The notes: generated from the letters alone by a model not told the origin. 64,000 bases of DNA from Vibrio gallaecicus (GCF_024347495.1 NZ_AP025490.1:124001-188000), one strand, 5' to 3'. Shown: positions 28,564 through 38,384, counted from the stretch's first letter. Program-made: numbers and translations.

Positions 28564-30756
28564 TTAATTTGCTTGTTTTATTTCGACATACTGATACGCC
28601 ACTACAATCTCTAAACCTTCATTTGGTATTGCTGTACCAGTAAATACAATAGACTCTGAAAGTGGGTAGTACTGCCAACCATTCGAAGATTTTCTTTCTA
28701 CGACATTTCCATCAACAGTGACGTTAATTGATGACGAAAGTATGTGGTTATTTGCAGCTTGAGTTAGCTTATAACCTGCACTTGTTGCACCAGCATTTTG
28801 AGCCATTGTTTCGACAAAGGCTTTATATTCACTAGTTACATTGATATTCAGTGTTTTACCTAGTGTCGATGTCGCTAGGTCATCATACTGGCTGTTGTAA
28901 GCATCATTTGGATCGACAATTGAGTACACGCGATATCCATTATCAATGAAGATATTATTACTGGTATCAAATGCAGTATTACTTCTACGCTCGTACTGAC
29001 TTTTCTCATCACTCATAATTACAACGGATAATGAAGCTCCAGGTCTAGGGTAGCCTGCAGTAACCGATGTACCATCAGTTGTCAGTGATTTCTCTGAGTA
29101 ATAAATACCTGTTTCAGTTGCACTACCACCTGTCCCAGGTTTGAAATCACTCGCGATTTGCGTGATATCATTTGTGTAGCCATTCCCTCTAAGTGTCTCT
29201 GAATCTGTCGTGATGGTACCAACCATAAAATCAACACTTGCGTTTGATATAGTATCAGTAAAGGCTTGGGTTAAATCACTGATCGCATTCTGCTCATCAG
29301 ACATACTGCCTGAGTTATCGATTACAAAGAGGAAGTCAGCTTTAGATGCTGTTTGGTCTAGTGCTGAGAATGTGTCATTTTCAACCAATAATTTTGCATC
29401 TTTAGACGCTTGAATACTTTCTGAAGTTGTGGAGACGATTAGGTCTGAATATGCAGCTACTCTATCACTTTGTATTAAGGTACTCGTAATTACAACACTG
29501 TCATCTGCTGGGTTGTAACTAGTCGTGATATCTAGTTGGTAATCATTTAGCTCTGTTTCAGATGCTGAAGGGATCAAAGTTGAAGCAACACCGCCTACTT
29601 TATTAACGGCAACTTGATTGATTAATGTGTTTAATAAATCAGTTAGTTTCAGACCGGTTGATAGGTTTATTTTATAAGTAGCATTGATGTCACCATTAGT
29701 CAGAATAGTCTGCGATGTCTGCGTCACTTTTCCTGAAATACTTGAAGCAAAAGCACTTATACTTGAGGTTAGAATTTCTTCGGCGGTAGAACCTCTTTGC
29801 ATTGCACTGTTTTCTGCTACAAATCCAACTAGTTCTGTATTGTTTGGTGTAGGTTGTGAGCTTTGAGCTGCAATTGTAGTTGCTGGCTCTGCGTATATAA
29901 CGGTACCTGTTATATCACCGGTTAAACTGGCTGTTGTATAACCGTCAGGTAAGAAGACTTGCTTGCTATCTAAAACGACTGATTGTGTAGGAGCAGGTGC
30001 TTCAGCTATTGATATGATGATGTCTTTAGTTTGTATGACACTTTTTCCATCAGCGTTTGTTGTTTCAATACTTAAAGTGTAGCTAACTTGACCTGCTTGA
30101 GAGCCCACTTGAACTTTCAATTGTTCAGGAGAGTTTACGTCCGGAGTGAGTTCTTGATTATTTTCATCCAGCCATGTGATCTTGTCGGTAGGAAGTAGGT
30201 TTGTGATAGTTGCTGTGAGGGTTGTTTCGCCATTCGGGGCAACAATTGCAGGGTTTGCTGTAATAGAGTTGATAATTGCGCTTGGTGCAAAGTCAGCTCC
30301 AATACTACATAACACTTCCTTTGACTCTATTTCAGACTCATCAAGAATATTATTCTTATTTTTATCGATACCAGCAGAAACTAGTTGTCCACCAGCGGCA
30401 CAGCGAGAGTCCGTTTTTGCAATGAGAGCGATGGAGACAAGGGCTTGATCAAAGATTTCACTGCCTTCTTGATCGGTTTGCTGAGTACCATCATGACAAA
30501 TTGTTTTATTTGATACGTATTCGGATTCTGCAAGAGCACCATCTTCATTGTCGTCATACCCTGCGATAACTTTGAGACCGCCATTTACACATTCCGCATT
30601 ACCAGCAGGTAACGATAAAGTTGTAATTAAAGCATCTTTTTGAGCTTCGACTGGCGTTGTTGTTGTGCCACCGTCGCTGCCACCACCACAGCCAGAAAGT
30701 AAGACTGATGCTACAGATGTTGCGATTAATGTTTTTTTAGACCACTGAACGTTCAT
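28564..30756 (-). CDS. Large VWA-like lipoprotein with DUF7151-type repeats
   Basis: A 730-residue predicted lipoprotein (signal with lipobox LLSGC, Cys at 23, then GGGSDGG). Two similar repeats near residues 43-90 and 105-152 each pair two Cys with an EF-hand-like loop (DDNEDGALAESE and DKNKNNILDESE). They resemble DUF7151-type modules. An Ig-like region (about 155-250) follows. A VWA-like domain begins at about 475 (DFLFVIDNSGSMSDEQ), with an intact DxSxS metal site at 480-484. The C terminus is beta-rich. I chose ATG 30756 over ATG 30768, which sits directly on the AAAGGAA. This gene is not core; it looks like a lineage-specific surface or adhesion-type protein. Function unknown. Confidence 0.8.
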   Translation of the reverse strand: MNVQWSKKTLIATSVASVLLSGCGGGSDGGTTTTPVEAQKDALITTLSLPAGNAECVNGGLKVIAGYDDNEDGALAESEYVSNKTICHDGTQQTDQEGSEIFDQALVSIALIAKTDSRCAAGGQLVSAGIDKNKNNILDESEIESKEVLCSIGADFAPSAIINSITANPAIVAPNGETTLTATITNLLPTDKITWLDENNQELTPDVNSPEQLKVQVGSQAGQVSYTLSIETTNADGKSVIQTKDIIISIAEAPAPTQSVVLDSKQVFLPDGYTTASLTGDITGTVIYAEPATTIAAQSSQPTPNNTELVGFVAENSAMQRGSTAEEILTSSISAFASSISGKVTQTSQTILTNGDINATYKINLSTGLKLTDLLNTLINQVAVNKVGGVASTLIPSASETELNDYQLDITTSYNPADDSVVITSTLIQSDRVAAYSDLIVSTTSESIQASKDAKLLVENDTFSALDQTASKADFLFVIDNSGSMSDEQNAISDLTQAFTDTISNASVDFMVGTITTDSETLRGNGYTNDITQIASDFKPGTGGSATETGIYYSEKSLTTDGTSVTAGYPRPGASLSVVIMSDEKSQYERRSNTAFDTSNNIFIDNGYRVYSIVDPNDAYNSQYDDLATSTLGKTLNINVTSEYKAFVETMAQNAGATSAGYKLTQAANNHILSSSINVTVDGNVVERKSSNGWQYYPLSESIVFTGTAIPNEGLEIVVAYQYVEIKQAN

Positions 30757-30890
30757 ATTTATTACCATTTCCTTTAGTAACTTTTTAGGTATAGATTTTA
30801 TGAATGGTATTTTTATGAAACTAGAGTCACTTTGTAAACATTATTTGTTAACTGAATTAAAAAAATCAGACTTCATTAATTGTTTGATTG

Positions 30891-30940
30891 TTAATGATAA
30901 TTAACTCAATTTCATTATTTCAAATGTAATCGTTATCATT
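30891..30940 (-). promoter_or_regulatory. Possible Fur-box pair upstream of VWA lipoprotein
   Basis: Two AT-rich sequences share the AATGATAA core of the Fur consensus. One is at 30891-30909 on the plus strand and one at 30926-30940 read on the minus strand. Each matches about 12 of 19 positions. They lie 135-185 bp upstream of the lipoprotein start. AT-rich DNA produces such matches by chance, so this is weak. Confidence 0.3.
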
Positions 30941-30979
30941 GATAGGTTTTATAAAATTAAAAGTGGCTATTTGAGGCAT

Positions 30980-31004
30980 AAAAAAGCCGTAACAAGGTTA
31001 CGGC
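30980..31004 (-). terminator. cysQ terminator
   Basis: Perfect 8-bp stem GCCGTAAC/GTTACGGC with a 3-nt loop. It is followed on the minus strand by six T residues, 45 bp past the cysQ stop. Confidence 0.9.
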
Positions 31005-31048
31005 AATTGAATTGAGCGGTTTAGATAAAGCTTTAGAATGTGTACGTT

Positions 31049-31876
31049 CTACTTTTTAACCGTAAGAATTTCATCCCAAGGTAGGTTCTCATCCCCTAAA
31101 ACAATAAAGTTTGGGTTTTCTAATGTTTCTCTCTCATTGTATGAAAGAGGCTCTAATTGAGTACTTAAAATCCTCCCGCCAGCCTCTTCAACGATACATT
31201 GAGTAGCAGCCGTATCCCATTCACCAGTTGGCCCTAATCTTAGGTAGCAATCAACCGCGCCTTCCGCCACTAAGCATGCCTTTAGTGCCGCAGAGCCCAA
31301 AGGCACTAAATCATAGTTCCATGCTGAACTCATGCAGCTGGTGATTCGATTTATATCTTGGCGGCGGCTAATCGCCATCGCAATAGATTGGTTTGGCAGC
31401 TCATGATGATGTGTTTTAATTTTCACACTGTCAGCTAGTTCTGGGATTTTCCATGCCCCTTTGCCATGATAAGCGTAATAAGTCACACCTGATACCGGCG
31501 CATACACAACCCCCATCACAGGTCGATTATGCTCAATTAGTGCAATGATGGTCGCGAAGTCACCACTACGCGCGATGAATTCTTGAGTGCCATCGAGTGG
31601 GTCGACTAACCAGTAGCGATCCCATTGTTTACGTTGCTCTAAACTAATGTCAGCAGCTTCTTCAGAAAGCACTGGGATATCAGGAGTGAGCTCCGTTAAG
31701 CGCTGTTCTATAAGCTTATGTGCGGCCAAATCGGCACTGGTTACAGGCGTGTCATCGCTTTTCGTAAATTCTTCGTAATCCTTTTTTTCATAGATTTCGA
31801 GAATCAATTGCCCAGCAGAACGAGCAATTTCAATGACGGAAGGTAAGAGGTGGGATAGATCTTTTGTTATTGGCAT
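31049..31876 (-). CDS. cysQ: 3'(2'),5'-bisphosphate nucleotidase CysQ
   Basis: Hydrolyses 3'-phosphoadenosine 5'-phosphate to AMP, clearing the by-product of sulfate assimilation; a metal-dependent inositol-monophosphatase-fold enzyme. It has 275 residues. Metal-site motifs are visible: SEEAADI, WLVDPLDGTQEF (about residues 93-104) and EWDTAATQCIVEEAGG near the C terminus. The start lies 11 bp after the nudE stop, so nudE-cysQ form an operon, as in E. coli relatives. A clean terminator follows. Confidence 0.96.
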   Translation of the reverse strand: MPITKDLSHLLPSVIEIARSAGQLILEIYEKKDYEEFTKSDDTPVTSADLAAHKLIEQRLTELTPDIPVLSEEAADISLEQRKQWDRYWLVDPLDGTQEFIARSGDFATIIALIEHNRPVMGVVYAPVSGVTYYAYHGKGAWKIPELADSVKIKTHHHELPNQSIAMAISRRQDINRITSCMSSAWNYDLVPLGSAALKACLVAEGAVDCYLRLGPTGEWDTAATQCIVEEAGGRILSTQLEPLSYNERETLENPNFIVLGDENLPWDEILTVKK

Positions 31877-31887
31877 AGGGCTAACTC

Positions 31888-32457
31888 TTATTCTTCTAAT
31901 GTACTAGCTTGTTCTTTTAATGTTCTGAGGGCTAGTAGTAGGGCGGTAATACAGCGAGCTTCACTAAAATCGAGATGAGTGAGTAATTCTTCGGCTTGAG
32001 CAAGTGGCCAGCGTATGATGTCTAAAGGTTCAGGTTCATCACCTTCAAGCTTTTCAGGGTATAAGTCTTCAGCAATGAACAGCGTCATTTTGCTCGAAAA
32101 ATAGGAAGGAGCAAGAACGACTTCTTTTAAAGGGGTTAACTTATGCGATCCGAATCCAATCTCTTCTTTAAGCTCTCTGATTGCTGCCTCTGAAGGCGTT
32201 TCTCCGGCGTCAATTAGCCCTTTGGGGAAGCCAAGTTCGTAGCGCTCGGTACCTGCAGCGTATTCGCGAACCAGTAATAGATCACCTTGCTCAGAGATTG
32301 GAACCATCATCACGGCATTTCGTCCGCTAGGCTTCATGCGTTCGTAAGTTCTTTCTTCACCATTAGAGAAGCGTAAATCGAGAGATTCAATAGAGAAAAG
32401 TTTTGATTGAGCGACAGTTTGCTGAGCCAAAATTTCTGGCACTTTCCTTTTTGTCAT
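31888..32457 (-). CDS. nudE: ADP compounds hydrolase NudE
   Basis: A Nudix hydrolase acting on ADP-ribose, NADH and Ap3A, giving AMP. It has 189 residues. The Nudix box reads GLIDAGETPSEAAIRELKEEIGF (split here: GLIDAGETPSEAA, then IRELKEEIGF), complete with the catalytic REL-EE-G core at about residues 85-107. The N terminus MTKRKVPEILAQQ matches gammaproteobacterial NudE. It precedes cysQ, and its start has an AGGAGCGAGC-type ribosome site. Confidence 0.95.
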   Translation of the reverse strand: MTKRKVPEILAQQTVAQSKLFSIESLDLRFSNGEERTYERMKPSGRNAVMMVPISEQGDLLLVREYAAGTERYELGFPKGLIDAGETPSEAAIRELKEEIGFGSHKLTPLKEVVLAPSYFSSKMTLFIAEDLYPEKLEGDEPEPLDIIRWPLAQAEELLTHLDFSEARCITALLLALRTLKEQASTLEE

Positions 32458-32639
32458 TACGCTCGCTCCTTAGCTTTAATTAGATACCCCCAATATATGA
32501 AAAAACGGCATGGATTGATACTGGCGGGTTTTGTGTTTCGACTTAATTCTGAACCTTATGCAAAATTCTTAGGGTGAATGCCTGAGAGTTGATCATTCAT
32601 TCAATGAACTTATTCAATAATAGGATGAGATAAGGCATT

Positions 32640-32671
32640 AAAAAAGGTTGATGCTTACACATCAACCTTTT
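32640..32671 (-). terminator. nfuA terminator
   Basis: Perfect 11-bp stem AAAGGTTGATG/CATCAACCTTT with a 6-nt loop and flanking T-run on the minus strand. It lies 32 bp past the nfuA stop. Confidence 0.9.
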
Positions 32672-32702
32672 GCTGTTTGTTTGGTGTTACTTCTAGTGTG
32701 GA

Positions 32703-33287
32703 CTAGTAGTAAGAGTGCTCACCGCGATCATGCTCTGTTGCATCACGAACGGCAGTCAGTTCACCTTGGAACTGTTCTAGTAGTTCTTTTTCGATGCCTT
32801 CTTTCAAAGTTACATCAACCATTGAACAACCATTACAACCACCACCGAATGCCACGATAGCAGCGCCTTCTTCAGTAATTTCAACAAGGCTTACGTGACC
32901 ACCGTGACCTGCAAGTTGCGGGTTAACTTGTGTTTGAATTGCGTATTCAACACGCTCAAGTAGTGGTGCATCATCAGAGACTTTACGCATTTTTGCGTTT
33001 GGTGCTTTTAGAGTTAACTGAGAGCCCATTTTGTCAGTAACGAAATCAATTTCTGCTTCGTCTAGGAATGGCAAGCTTAGCTCATCTACATAAGCATCGA
33101 ATGCTTCAAAAGACAGTTTAGTATCTGAAGCTTCAATAGCGTCTGTTGGGCAGTAAGATACGCCACATTCAGCATTTTGTGTTCCTGGGTTTACCACGAA
33201 TACACGAATGTTTGTGCCTTCAGGTTGCTGTGAAAGCAGATTGGCAAAGTGAGTTTGAGCTGTTTCTGTAATTGTAATATTTGACAC
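32703..33287 (-). CDS. nfuA: Fe-S biogenesis protein NfuA
   Basis: Carries and delivers [4Fe-4S] clusters, important under oxidative stress and iron limitation. From GTG 33287 it has 194 residues and begins [17 protein letters not shown], matching the family. The N-terminal half is a degenerate A-type carrier domain and the C-terminal Nfu domain holds the CNGC cluster site in [18 protein letters not shown] longer in-frame start at 33326 exists but adds a non-conserved stretch. In E. coli, nfuA lies next to comF-like yhgH and bioH; that order is kept here. Confidence 0.96.
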   Translation of the reverse strand: MSNITITETAQTHFANLLSQQPEGTNIRVFVVNPGTQNAECGVSYCPTDAIEASDTKLSFEAFDAYVDELSLPFLDEAEIDFVTDKMGSQLTLKAPNAKMRKVSDDAPLLERVEYAIQTQVNPQLAGHGGHVSLVEITEEGAAIVAFGGGCNGCSMVDVTLKEGIEKELLEQFQGELTAVRDATEHDRGEHSYY

Positions 33288-33395
33288 GACTAATACCTGA
33301 GTAAATTTGTAGGCTATTCCGGACATTCTACTCCGGTCAGAATTGTAATTCAGCCTCTTTTTGTTGGATTGCTGTACAGATCAAGCTCGTCGCCT

Positions 33396-34112
33396 TTATT
33401 TACTTGGCTCGGGCGTCCGACAAATACAATAGATATCAATTCTTTCAACCCCTCTTTCTCGTAGTAACTGGCATAAATAGTTCACGGTACTGCCTGTTGT
33501 GACCACATCATCCATAATGGCAATGTGTTTAGGTAATGACGTTTTTATTAGTGTGAATGCATTGGCGAGGTTCTGCTGTCGAAGGCGCTTAGATAAGCCT
33601 TGCTGAGTTGCCGTCGCTCTTATTCGTTTGAAAAGTGTTTTGCTTTTAATTTTCATTTCTTTTGTCGTCAGTGTTTTCGCTGTGTAACGGGCAAGTAAAT
33701 CGCTCTGATTAAATCCGCGTTGTAGATAGCGTCGCCAATGCAAAGGGACGCTTGTGATCAGCGGTGCGGGTTGGTCTATACGGTTTGAAATGAGTGAAGC
33801 TAAATCCCGAGCTAGCCAAAACTGTTTGGTGTATTTGAATTTATGAATATAAGAAGACGTAGGGAAGGTATAGTCACTCACACAATATAGCCTGTCCCAT
33901 AGCGGAGGGTCAGATAAGCAACTGCCGCATTGCTCAATGGTTGAAGGTGTTTCTAACCCACAGCGTAAGCAGCGAGTCGTTGAGGCAATAAACTCCATAC
34001 ACGTATTGCAAAAGATTGAAGCACTATCTGCGTCCGACTTTTTTAGTTGGCATAATGGGCACAGAGGCGTGAACAGGCGTTGGGTGTTCTTTTGTAGCCA
34101 ATCAGATAACAT
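33396..34112 (-). CDS. ComF family protein
   Basis: Phosphoribosyltransferase-fold protein linked to use of external DNA; in vibrios and Haemophilus it is needed for natural transformation. It has 238 residues. Four CxxC-type pairs at the N terminus (CPLC, CNTC, CLRC and CGSC, about residues 18-66) should bind zinc. A PRTase signature, IMDDVVTTGSTV, lies near residue 199. It is divergent from bioH with 85 bp between, and nfuA lies downstream. Its exact molecular role is unknown. Confidence 0.9.
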   Translation of the reverse strand: MLSDWLQKNTQRLFTPLCPLCQLKKSDADSASIFCNTCMEFIASTTRCLRCGLETPSTIEQCGSCLSDPPLWDRLYCVSDYTFPTSSYIHKFKYTKQFWLARDLASLISNRIDQPAPLITSVPLHWRRYLQRGFNQSDLLARYTAKTLTTKEMKIKSKTLFKRIRATATQQGLSKRLRQQNLANAFTLIKTSLPKHIAIMDDVVTTGSTVNYLCQLLRERGVERIDIYCICRTPEPSK

Positions 34113-34197
34113 GAGCTCAATTCTTTAAAGGACAATCATTAATAGTAAGTGGCGTGTTTGGCTAACGTGGCTGAAAAAAGTAGGAGACACTGCAAGA

Positions 34198-34983
34198 ATG
34201 AGTAAAGCATTGTATTGGCATGTATCAGGTTCAGGTCCTGACTTAGTTTTGGTTCATGGCTGGGGGATGAATGGCGCCGTTTGGCAGCAAACCGTTAAAA
34301 CGCTAGAAAGTCATTTTACGGTTCATGTCGTCGACCTTCCTGGCTACGGGCACAGTTCTCACAGCCCCGCTAAAGATCTTGCAGGTATTGCTGATTTACT
34401 GATTGCAGAGGCACCTAAAAATGCTATTTGGGTCGGATGGTCTCTAGGTGGTTTAGTTGCTACTCATATGGCTTTGCACCATGCAGATTATGTTCGTAAA
34501 TTAGTGACGGTTGCCAGTTCACCTAAATTTTCAGCCGAGAAAACACCAGTGATGTGGCGTGGTATTCAGCCGAATGTATTGACGGCTTTCACTGAGCAGC
34601 TTGTAGAAGATTTTCAAACCACCATTGAACGATTTATGGCTTTACAAGCGATGGGTAGTCCTTCAGCGAGGCAAGATGTTAAACAGTTAAAGCAAGCGGT
34701 GTTATCTCGTCCGTTGCCAAATCCAGAATCATTATTAGCGGGTTTGAAGATGTTATCTGATGTAGATCTAAGAGAGCAACTACCGGAAATATCGGTTCCA
34801 ATGCTGCGCTTATATGGTCGCTTAGACGGCTTAGTTCCGATTAAAGTGGCTAAAGATTTAGATAAAGCTTTGCCTCATACGGAGCAGTTTATTTTTACTC
34901 AATCATCGCATGCACCATTCATGACTGAAGCGGAAGCATTTTGCAGCCAGTTACTCAATTTTGCAGAGATAACGCCCCAGTGA
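34198..34983 (+). CDS. bioH: Pimeloyl-ACP methyl ester carboxylesterase BioH
   Basis: Alpha/beta hydrolase that removes the methyl group from pimeloyl-ACP methyl ester, ending the BioC-BioH route to the biotin precursor. It has 261 residues. The nucleophile elbow GWSLGG places Ser at 82, as in E. coli; the oxyanion region HGWGMNGAVW, acid LYGRLDGLVP (Asp near 206) and His in SSHAPFM (near 234) complete the triad. ATG 34198 has TAGGAGA upstream. Divergent from comF. Confidence 0.96.
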   Translation: MSKALYWHVSGSGPDLVLVHGWGMNGAVWQQTVKTLESHFTVHVVDLPGYGHSSHSPAKDLAGIADLLIAEAPKNAIWVGWSLGGLVATHMALHHADYVRKLVTVASSPKFSAEKTPVMWRGIQPNVLTAFTEQLVEDFQTTIERFMALQAMGSPSARQDVKQLKQAVLSRPLPNPESLLAGLKMLSDVDLREQLPEISVPMLRLYGRLDGLVPIKVAKDLDKALPHTEQFIFTQSSHAPFMTEAEAFCSQLLNFAEITPQ

Positions 34984-35224
34984 TAACTACTTCAAATGAT
35001 TATTGTTTTATTTGAAGAGAAACTAAATGCTAAATTTATGATCAAACTGGTCGATATATAAGCTAACCAACGAGGTGAGTTGTTAAGTAACTGGCTATCA
35101 ATGGGAGTTGTTTCTTTGCTGGTCTAGATATATCTATAGATATTCGTAGGTAGGAGACCATACCAGGTCAAAGCCAAGCAAAAGAGTATAACGAGAATAA
35201 TTTATCGATGAGATAAAGCTGTAT
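34984..35224. other. bioH to 8-bp repeat spacer
   Basis: Spacer of about 240 bp with no gene. It is AT-rich and ends in the tandem repeat at 35225-35262. No terminator hairpin for bioH was evident. Confidence 0.4.
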
Positions 35225-35262
35225 AGATAAATAGATAAATAGATAAATAGATAAATAGATAA
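35225..35262 (+). repeat. Tandem 8-bp repeat AGATAAAT
   Basis: Four perfect direct copies of AGATAAAT (35225-35256), then six bases of a fifth. The array ends 44 bp before the start codon of the unrecognised gene at 35307, so it falls in its promoter or leader. Simple repeats of this kind change length by slippage, giving possible on/off or graded expression. Confidence 0.9.
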
Positions 35263-35306
35263 GCAAGAAAGCATAAAACGTTGGGCGATTCTGAGGAGAC
35301 TTCGCG

Positions 35307-35780
35307 ATGATAGTGCCACCTGCATCAGTTGTAAGTGTGCCATTGATCGCCCCATCAGTTAATGTGCAAACAGAGCAAGTTGCGCGCGATAATAGAGTTC
35401 GTGAACCAATAGCCCCAACGGTTGCAATGGCAAAAACTAATGCAGAACGTAGGGTTAAGTCTGATGAGAAACGACGAAAGCAGTCGGCATGGGATCCCTC
35501 TGATCACCCAGGTTATGAGATGGATAACGAGTCGGAAGCCAGTTCGATTTATCATGAAGAACCCAAAGACATCTTAGATCGGTTATTTGGTCTATTAGCA
35601 TTACAGACATACAGTGCCGATCAAGGAAAAGGTTACACGATGCGTTTTCGACTGCCTAGGCATGTTTTAGATGCGGCGATAAGGCAAGATCAGATGGATA
35701 AACGGCGTAAGATCATTAAGTATCACTATGGTCATGCGGTAGCGCCTCATACGCCATCAGAAGTTATAGCGGTTTTATGA
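35307..35780 (+). CDS. Unrecognised 157-residue protein
   Basis: I do not recognise a characterised family. ATG 35307 has a strong GAGGAG eight bases upstream, so translation is likely. The N-terminal third is Val/Pro/Arg-rich and looks disordered (residues 1-75), with no signal peptide or membrane helix. The C-terminal half has a helical, charged region (DILDRLFGLLALQTYSAD) and a basic segment (RFRLPRHVLDAAIRQDQMDKRRK, cited in part). I recall a similarly placed hypothetical gene between bioH and tex in other vibrios. The 8-bp repeat upstream and a strong terminator downstream frame it as a single-gene unit. Confidence 0.65.
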   Translation: MIVPPASVVSVPLIAPSVNVQTEQVARDNRVREPIAPTVAMAKTNAERRVKSDEKRRKQSAWDPSDHPGYEMDNESEASSIYHEEPKDILDRLFGLLALQTYSADQGKGYTMRFRLPRHVLDAAIRQDQMDKRRKIIKYHYGHAVAPHTPSEVIAVL

Positions 35781-35802
35781 CGGAGATCTTTGGCTACTTA
35801 AG

Positions 35803-35852
35803 AAAAAAGCCTGACTCTTCCCATTTTATGGAAGGTCAGGCTTTTTTTTTTT
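35803..35852. terminator. Bidirectional terminator between 157-aa gene and tex
   Basis: A 12-bp stem (GCCTGAC + CTTCC paired with GGAAG + GTCAGGC, one bulged T) and a 7-nt loop. It is flanked by an A-run and an 11-nt T-run, so it works for both convergent genes. Confidence 0.92.
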
Positions 35853-35916
35853 GGTGATTACTTATGTTTATTGATCGCTTTTGTAACGGCTTACTTCGGT
35901 TTATTACCTATTCAGC

Positions 35917-38250
35917 TTATTTCTTTGCTTTAGCAAAAGCAGCAGCGAATGCACCACCCATAGCCGCGTTTTGTGGTTCTTCACGACGACGCTGGTTACC
36001 TTGAGCATTTTGATTTCGAGGTCTAGATTGCTGATCGCGAGGTGAACTAGAACGTTGTGACTTATTGTCTTGTCCTGGTTCATCTTTCATACGCATGGTC
36101 AGAGCTATACGTTTACGCTGAACATCCACTTCCATGACTTTGACTTTAACGATATCACCGGCTTTTACGACTTCTCTAGGGTCAGAGACAAAGCGATCAG
36201 TCAGCGCAGAAATATGTACTAAGCCATCTTGGTGAACACCAATATCCACAAAAGCACCGAAATTTGCCACGTTAGAGACAACACCTTCTAATATCATGCC
36301 GAGTTCTAAGTCAGACATGCTATTTACGCCATCTGCAAATGTCGCGGTTTTAAACTCAGGACGCGGGTCTCGGCCTGGCTTATCAAGCTCTTTAATGATG
36401 TCGGTAATCGTCGGAACACCAAAATTGTCGTTGGTGTAATCAATCGCGTGCAAACCACGTAAGAAATCCGTATCCCCAACAAGAGACTTAATGTCTTTTT
36501 GGTTCTTCTCTGCAATGGCTTTCACGACAGGATAAGCTTCAGGGTGAACGGATGATGCATCAAGTGGGTTTTTACCATCCATAATTCTTAAGAAGCCCGC
36601 ACATTGTTCAAATGCTTTTGGTCCGAGTCGAGCGACTTTCTTTAGAGTCGTACGCGCTTCGAATCGACCATTCTCATCGCGGTAATCCACAACATTTTGA
36701 GCGATGGTTGTAGACAGCCCAGCCACACGTGTCAGTAGTGCAGCAGAAGCGGTATTGACGTCTACACCAACGGCATTCACACAATCTTCTACAATCGCAT
36801 CAAGGCGTTTAGCAAGCATAGTTTGGCTTACATCGTGTTGGTATTGACCCACACCAATGGATTTCGGGTCAATTTTCACAAGCTCTGCGAGAGGATCTTG
36901 TAATCGGCGAGCAATCGACACGGCGCCACGAATCGATACATCCATATTCGGAAATTCTTTCGCCGCTAATTCTGATGCTGAATACACAGAGGCTCCAGCT
37001 TCACTGACGATAATTTTCTGCGCGTTTAGGTTGCCACGCTTGATCACATCAGCCACAAAGCTGTCGGTTTCACGTGAAGCGGTACCGTTACCAATCGCAA
37101 TAAGGTCAACATTGTATTTGCGAACTAATTGTTCAACAACATGAGCCGACTTGTCGTATTGCTTTTGTGGTGGGTGAGGGTAAATCGTATCTGTCGCGAG
37201 CACTTTACCTGTCGCATCCACAATCGCAATTTTAGAACCCGTACGTAAACCAGGGTCGAGACCTAAAGTCGCACGAGGACCAGCAGGCGCTGCCATGAGT
37301 AGATCTTTAAGGTTGGTCGCGAATACTTCAATGGCTTCAATTTCAGCGCGTTCTTTCATTGAACCCATAAGTTCAGTTTCCATATGCATAGAAACTTTTA
37401 TACGCCATGCCCAGCTGATCACTTGCTTACGCCATGCATCGGCGGGGGCGCTGCTTAAATGAATACCGTAATGATCAGAAATGATGTTTTCGCAATATGA
37501 AGTTCGAATGCTTTCATCTTGGCTTGGGTCGGCATTCATAGCTAACGTTAAGAAGCCTTCATTACGACCGCGTAGCATAGCTAAAGCTCGGTGTGAAGGG
37601 ACTTTGCTCATTGCTTCATTATGTTCAAAGTAATCTTTAAACTTCTCACCTTCTTGTTCTTTACCGCTAACGACGCGAGCCGCCAGTTCTGCATTACGGG
37701 TTAAGTGTTGGCGGATTTTTTCAAGTAGGTTTGCATCTTCTGCGATACGTTCCATGATGATCGCTCGTGCGCCATCAAGTGCAGCTTTAGTATCTGCGAT
37801 GCCTTTATCTGCAGATATATAATGATTTGCTTCCGTTTCAGGATCTTGTTGTGCGTTGTTCCAAAGGGAATCGGCTAAGGGTTTGAGACCTGCTTCAATG
37901 GCAATTTGCCCTTTGGTACGGCGCTTGGGTTTATAAGGAAGGTATAAATCTTCAAGGCGAGTCTTACTGTCTGCTTGATTGATGTCTTTTTCGAGTTCAG
38001 GTGTCAGCTTATCTTGGTCTTTAATTGATTTTAGGATCGTTTGACGGCGATCATCTAATTCACGTAAGTAAGAAAGTCGGCTGTCTAAGTTACGCAGTTG
38101 GGTATCGTCTAATGCTCCAGTGACCTCTTTACGGTAACGCGCAATAAATGGAACAGTGTTGCCGTCATCAATGAGGTTTACAGCAGCGATAACTTGCTCA
38201 GGGCGAACATTCAGTTCCTGGGCAATCAATGTACAGATAGCGTGGCTCAT
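35917..38250 (-). CDS. tex: Transcription accessory protein Tex
   Basis: An RNA-binding protein of the Tex/Spt6 family. It has 777 residues. In order: N-terminal helical Tex region ([16 protein letters not shown]), a YqgF/RuvC-like domain ([20 protein letters not shown], about residues 328-347), helix-hairpin-helix segments ([18 protein letters not shown]) and an S1 RNA-binding domain at about 652-725. It ends in a low-complexity Arg/Gln/Asn tail ([19 protein letters not shown]). It stands alone; the CsrB RNA gene and its control region lie upstream in divergent orientation. Confidence 0.96.
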   Translation of the reverse strand: MSHAICTLIAQELNVRPEQVIAAVNLIDDGNTVPFIARYRKEVTGALDDTQLRNLDSRLSYLRELDDRRQTILKSIKDQDKLTPELEKDINQADSKTRLEDLYLPYKPKRRTKGQIAIEAGLKPLADSLWNNAQQDPETEANHYISADKGIADTKAALDGARAIIMERIAEDANLLEKIRQHLTRNAELAARVVSGKEQEGEKFKDYFEHNEAMSKVPSHRALAMLRGRNEGFLTLAMNADPSQDESIRTSYCENIISDHYGIHLSSAPADAWRKQVISWAWRIKVSMHMETELMGSMKERAEIEAIEVFATNLKDLLMAAPAGPRATLGLDPGLRTGSKIAIVDATGKVLATDTIYPHPPQKQYDKSAHVVEQLVRKYNVDLIAIGNGTASRETDSFVADVIKRGNLNAQKIIVSEAGASVYSASELAAKEFPNMDVSIRGAVSIARRLQDPLAELVKIDPKSIGVGQYQHDVSQTMLAKRLDAIVEDCVNAVGVDVNTASAALLTRVAGLSTTIAQNVVDYRDENGRFEARTTLKKVARLGPKAFEQCAGFLRIMDGKNPLDASSVHPEAYPVVKAIAEKNQKDIKSLVGDTDFLRGLHAIDYTNDNFGVPTITDIIKELDKPGRDPRPEFKTATFADGVNSMSDLELGMILEGVVSNVANFGAFVDIGVHQDGLVHISALTDRFVSDPREVVKAGDIVKVKVMEVDVQRKRIALTMRMKDEPGQDNKSQRSSSPRDQQSRPRNQNAQGNQRRREEPQNAAMGGAFAAAFAKAKK

Positions 38251-38366
38251 CCGTTGAATCTCTTATTTAGTATCATAGAAGTAATATGGGGAGTCACTTG
38301 GGTGTTTTCTAGAGTTAACCCCGAATAATATGGGCTAGAGCAGGTTTCTCTATCTGTTATGGGGCT

Positions 38367-38384
38367 TGTAAGAGATCTCTCACA
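38367..38384 (+). promoter_or_regulatory. UvrY/GacA (VarA) box upstream of csrB
   Basis: Sequence TGTAAGAGATCTCTCACA matches the GacA/UvrY palindrome (TGTAAG-N6-CTTACA type) with one base departure in the right arm. It lies about 160-177 bp before the inferred RNA start, a distance like that reported for csrB in E. coli. VarS/VarA is the Vibrio equivalent, so phospho-VarA activation is expected. Confidence 0.85.

Noticed and set aside
35134..35355. Minus-strand reading frame with repeated YLSIYLFIYL
   Set aside because: It is simply the translation of the AGATAAAT tandem repeat.
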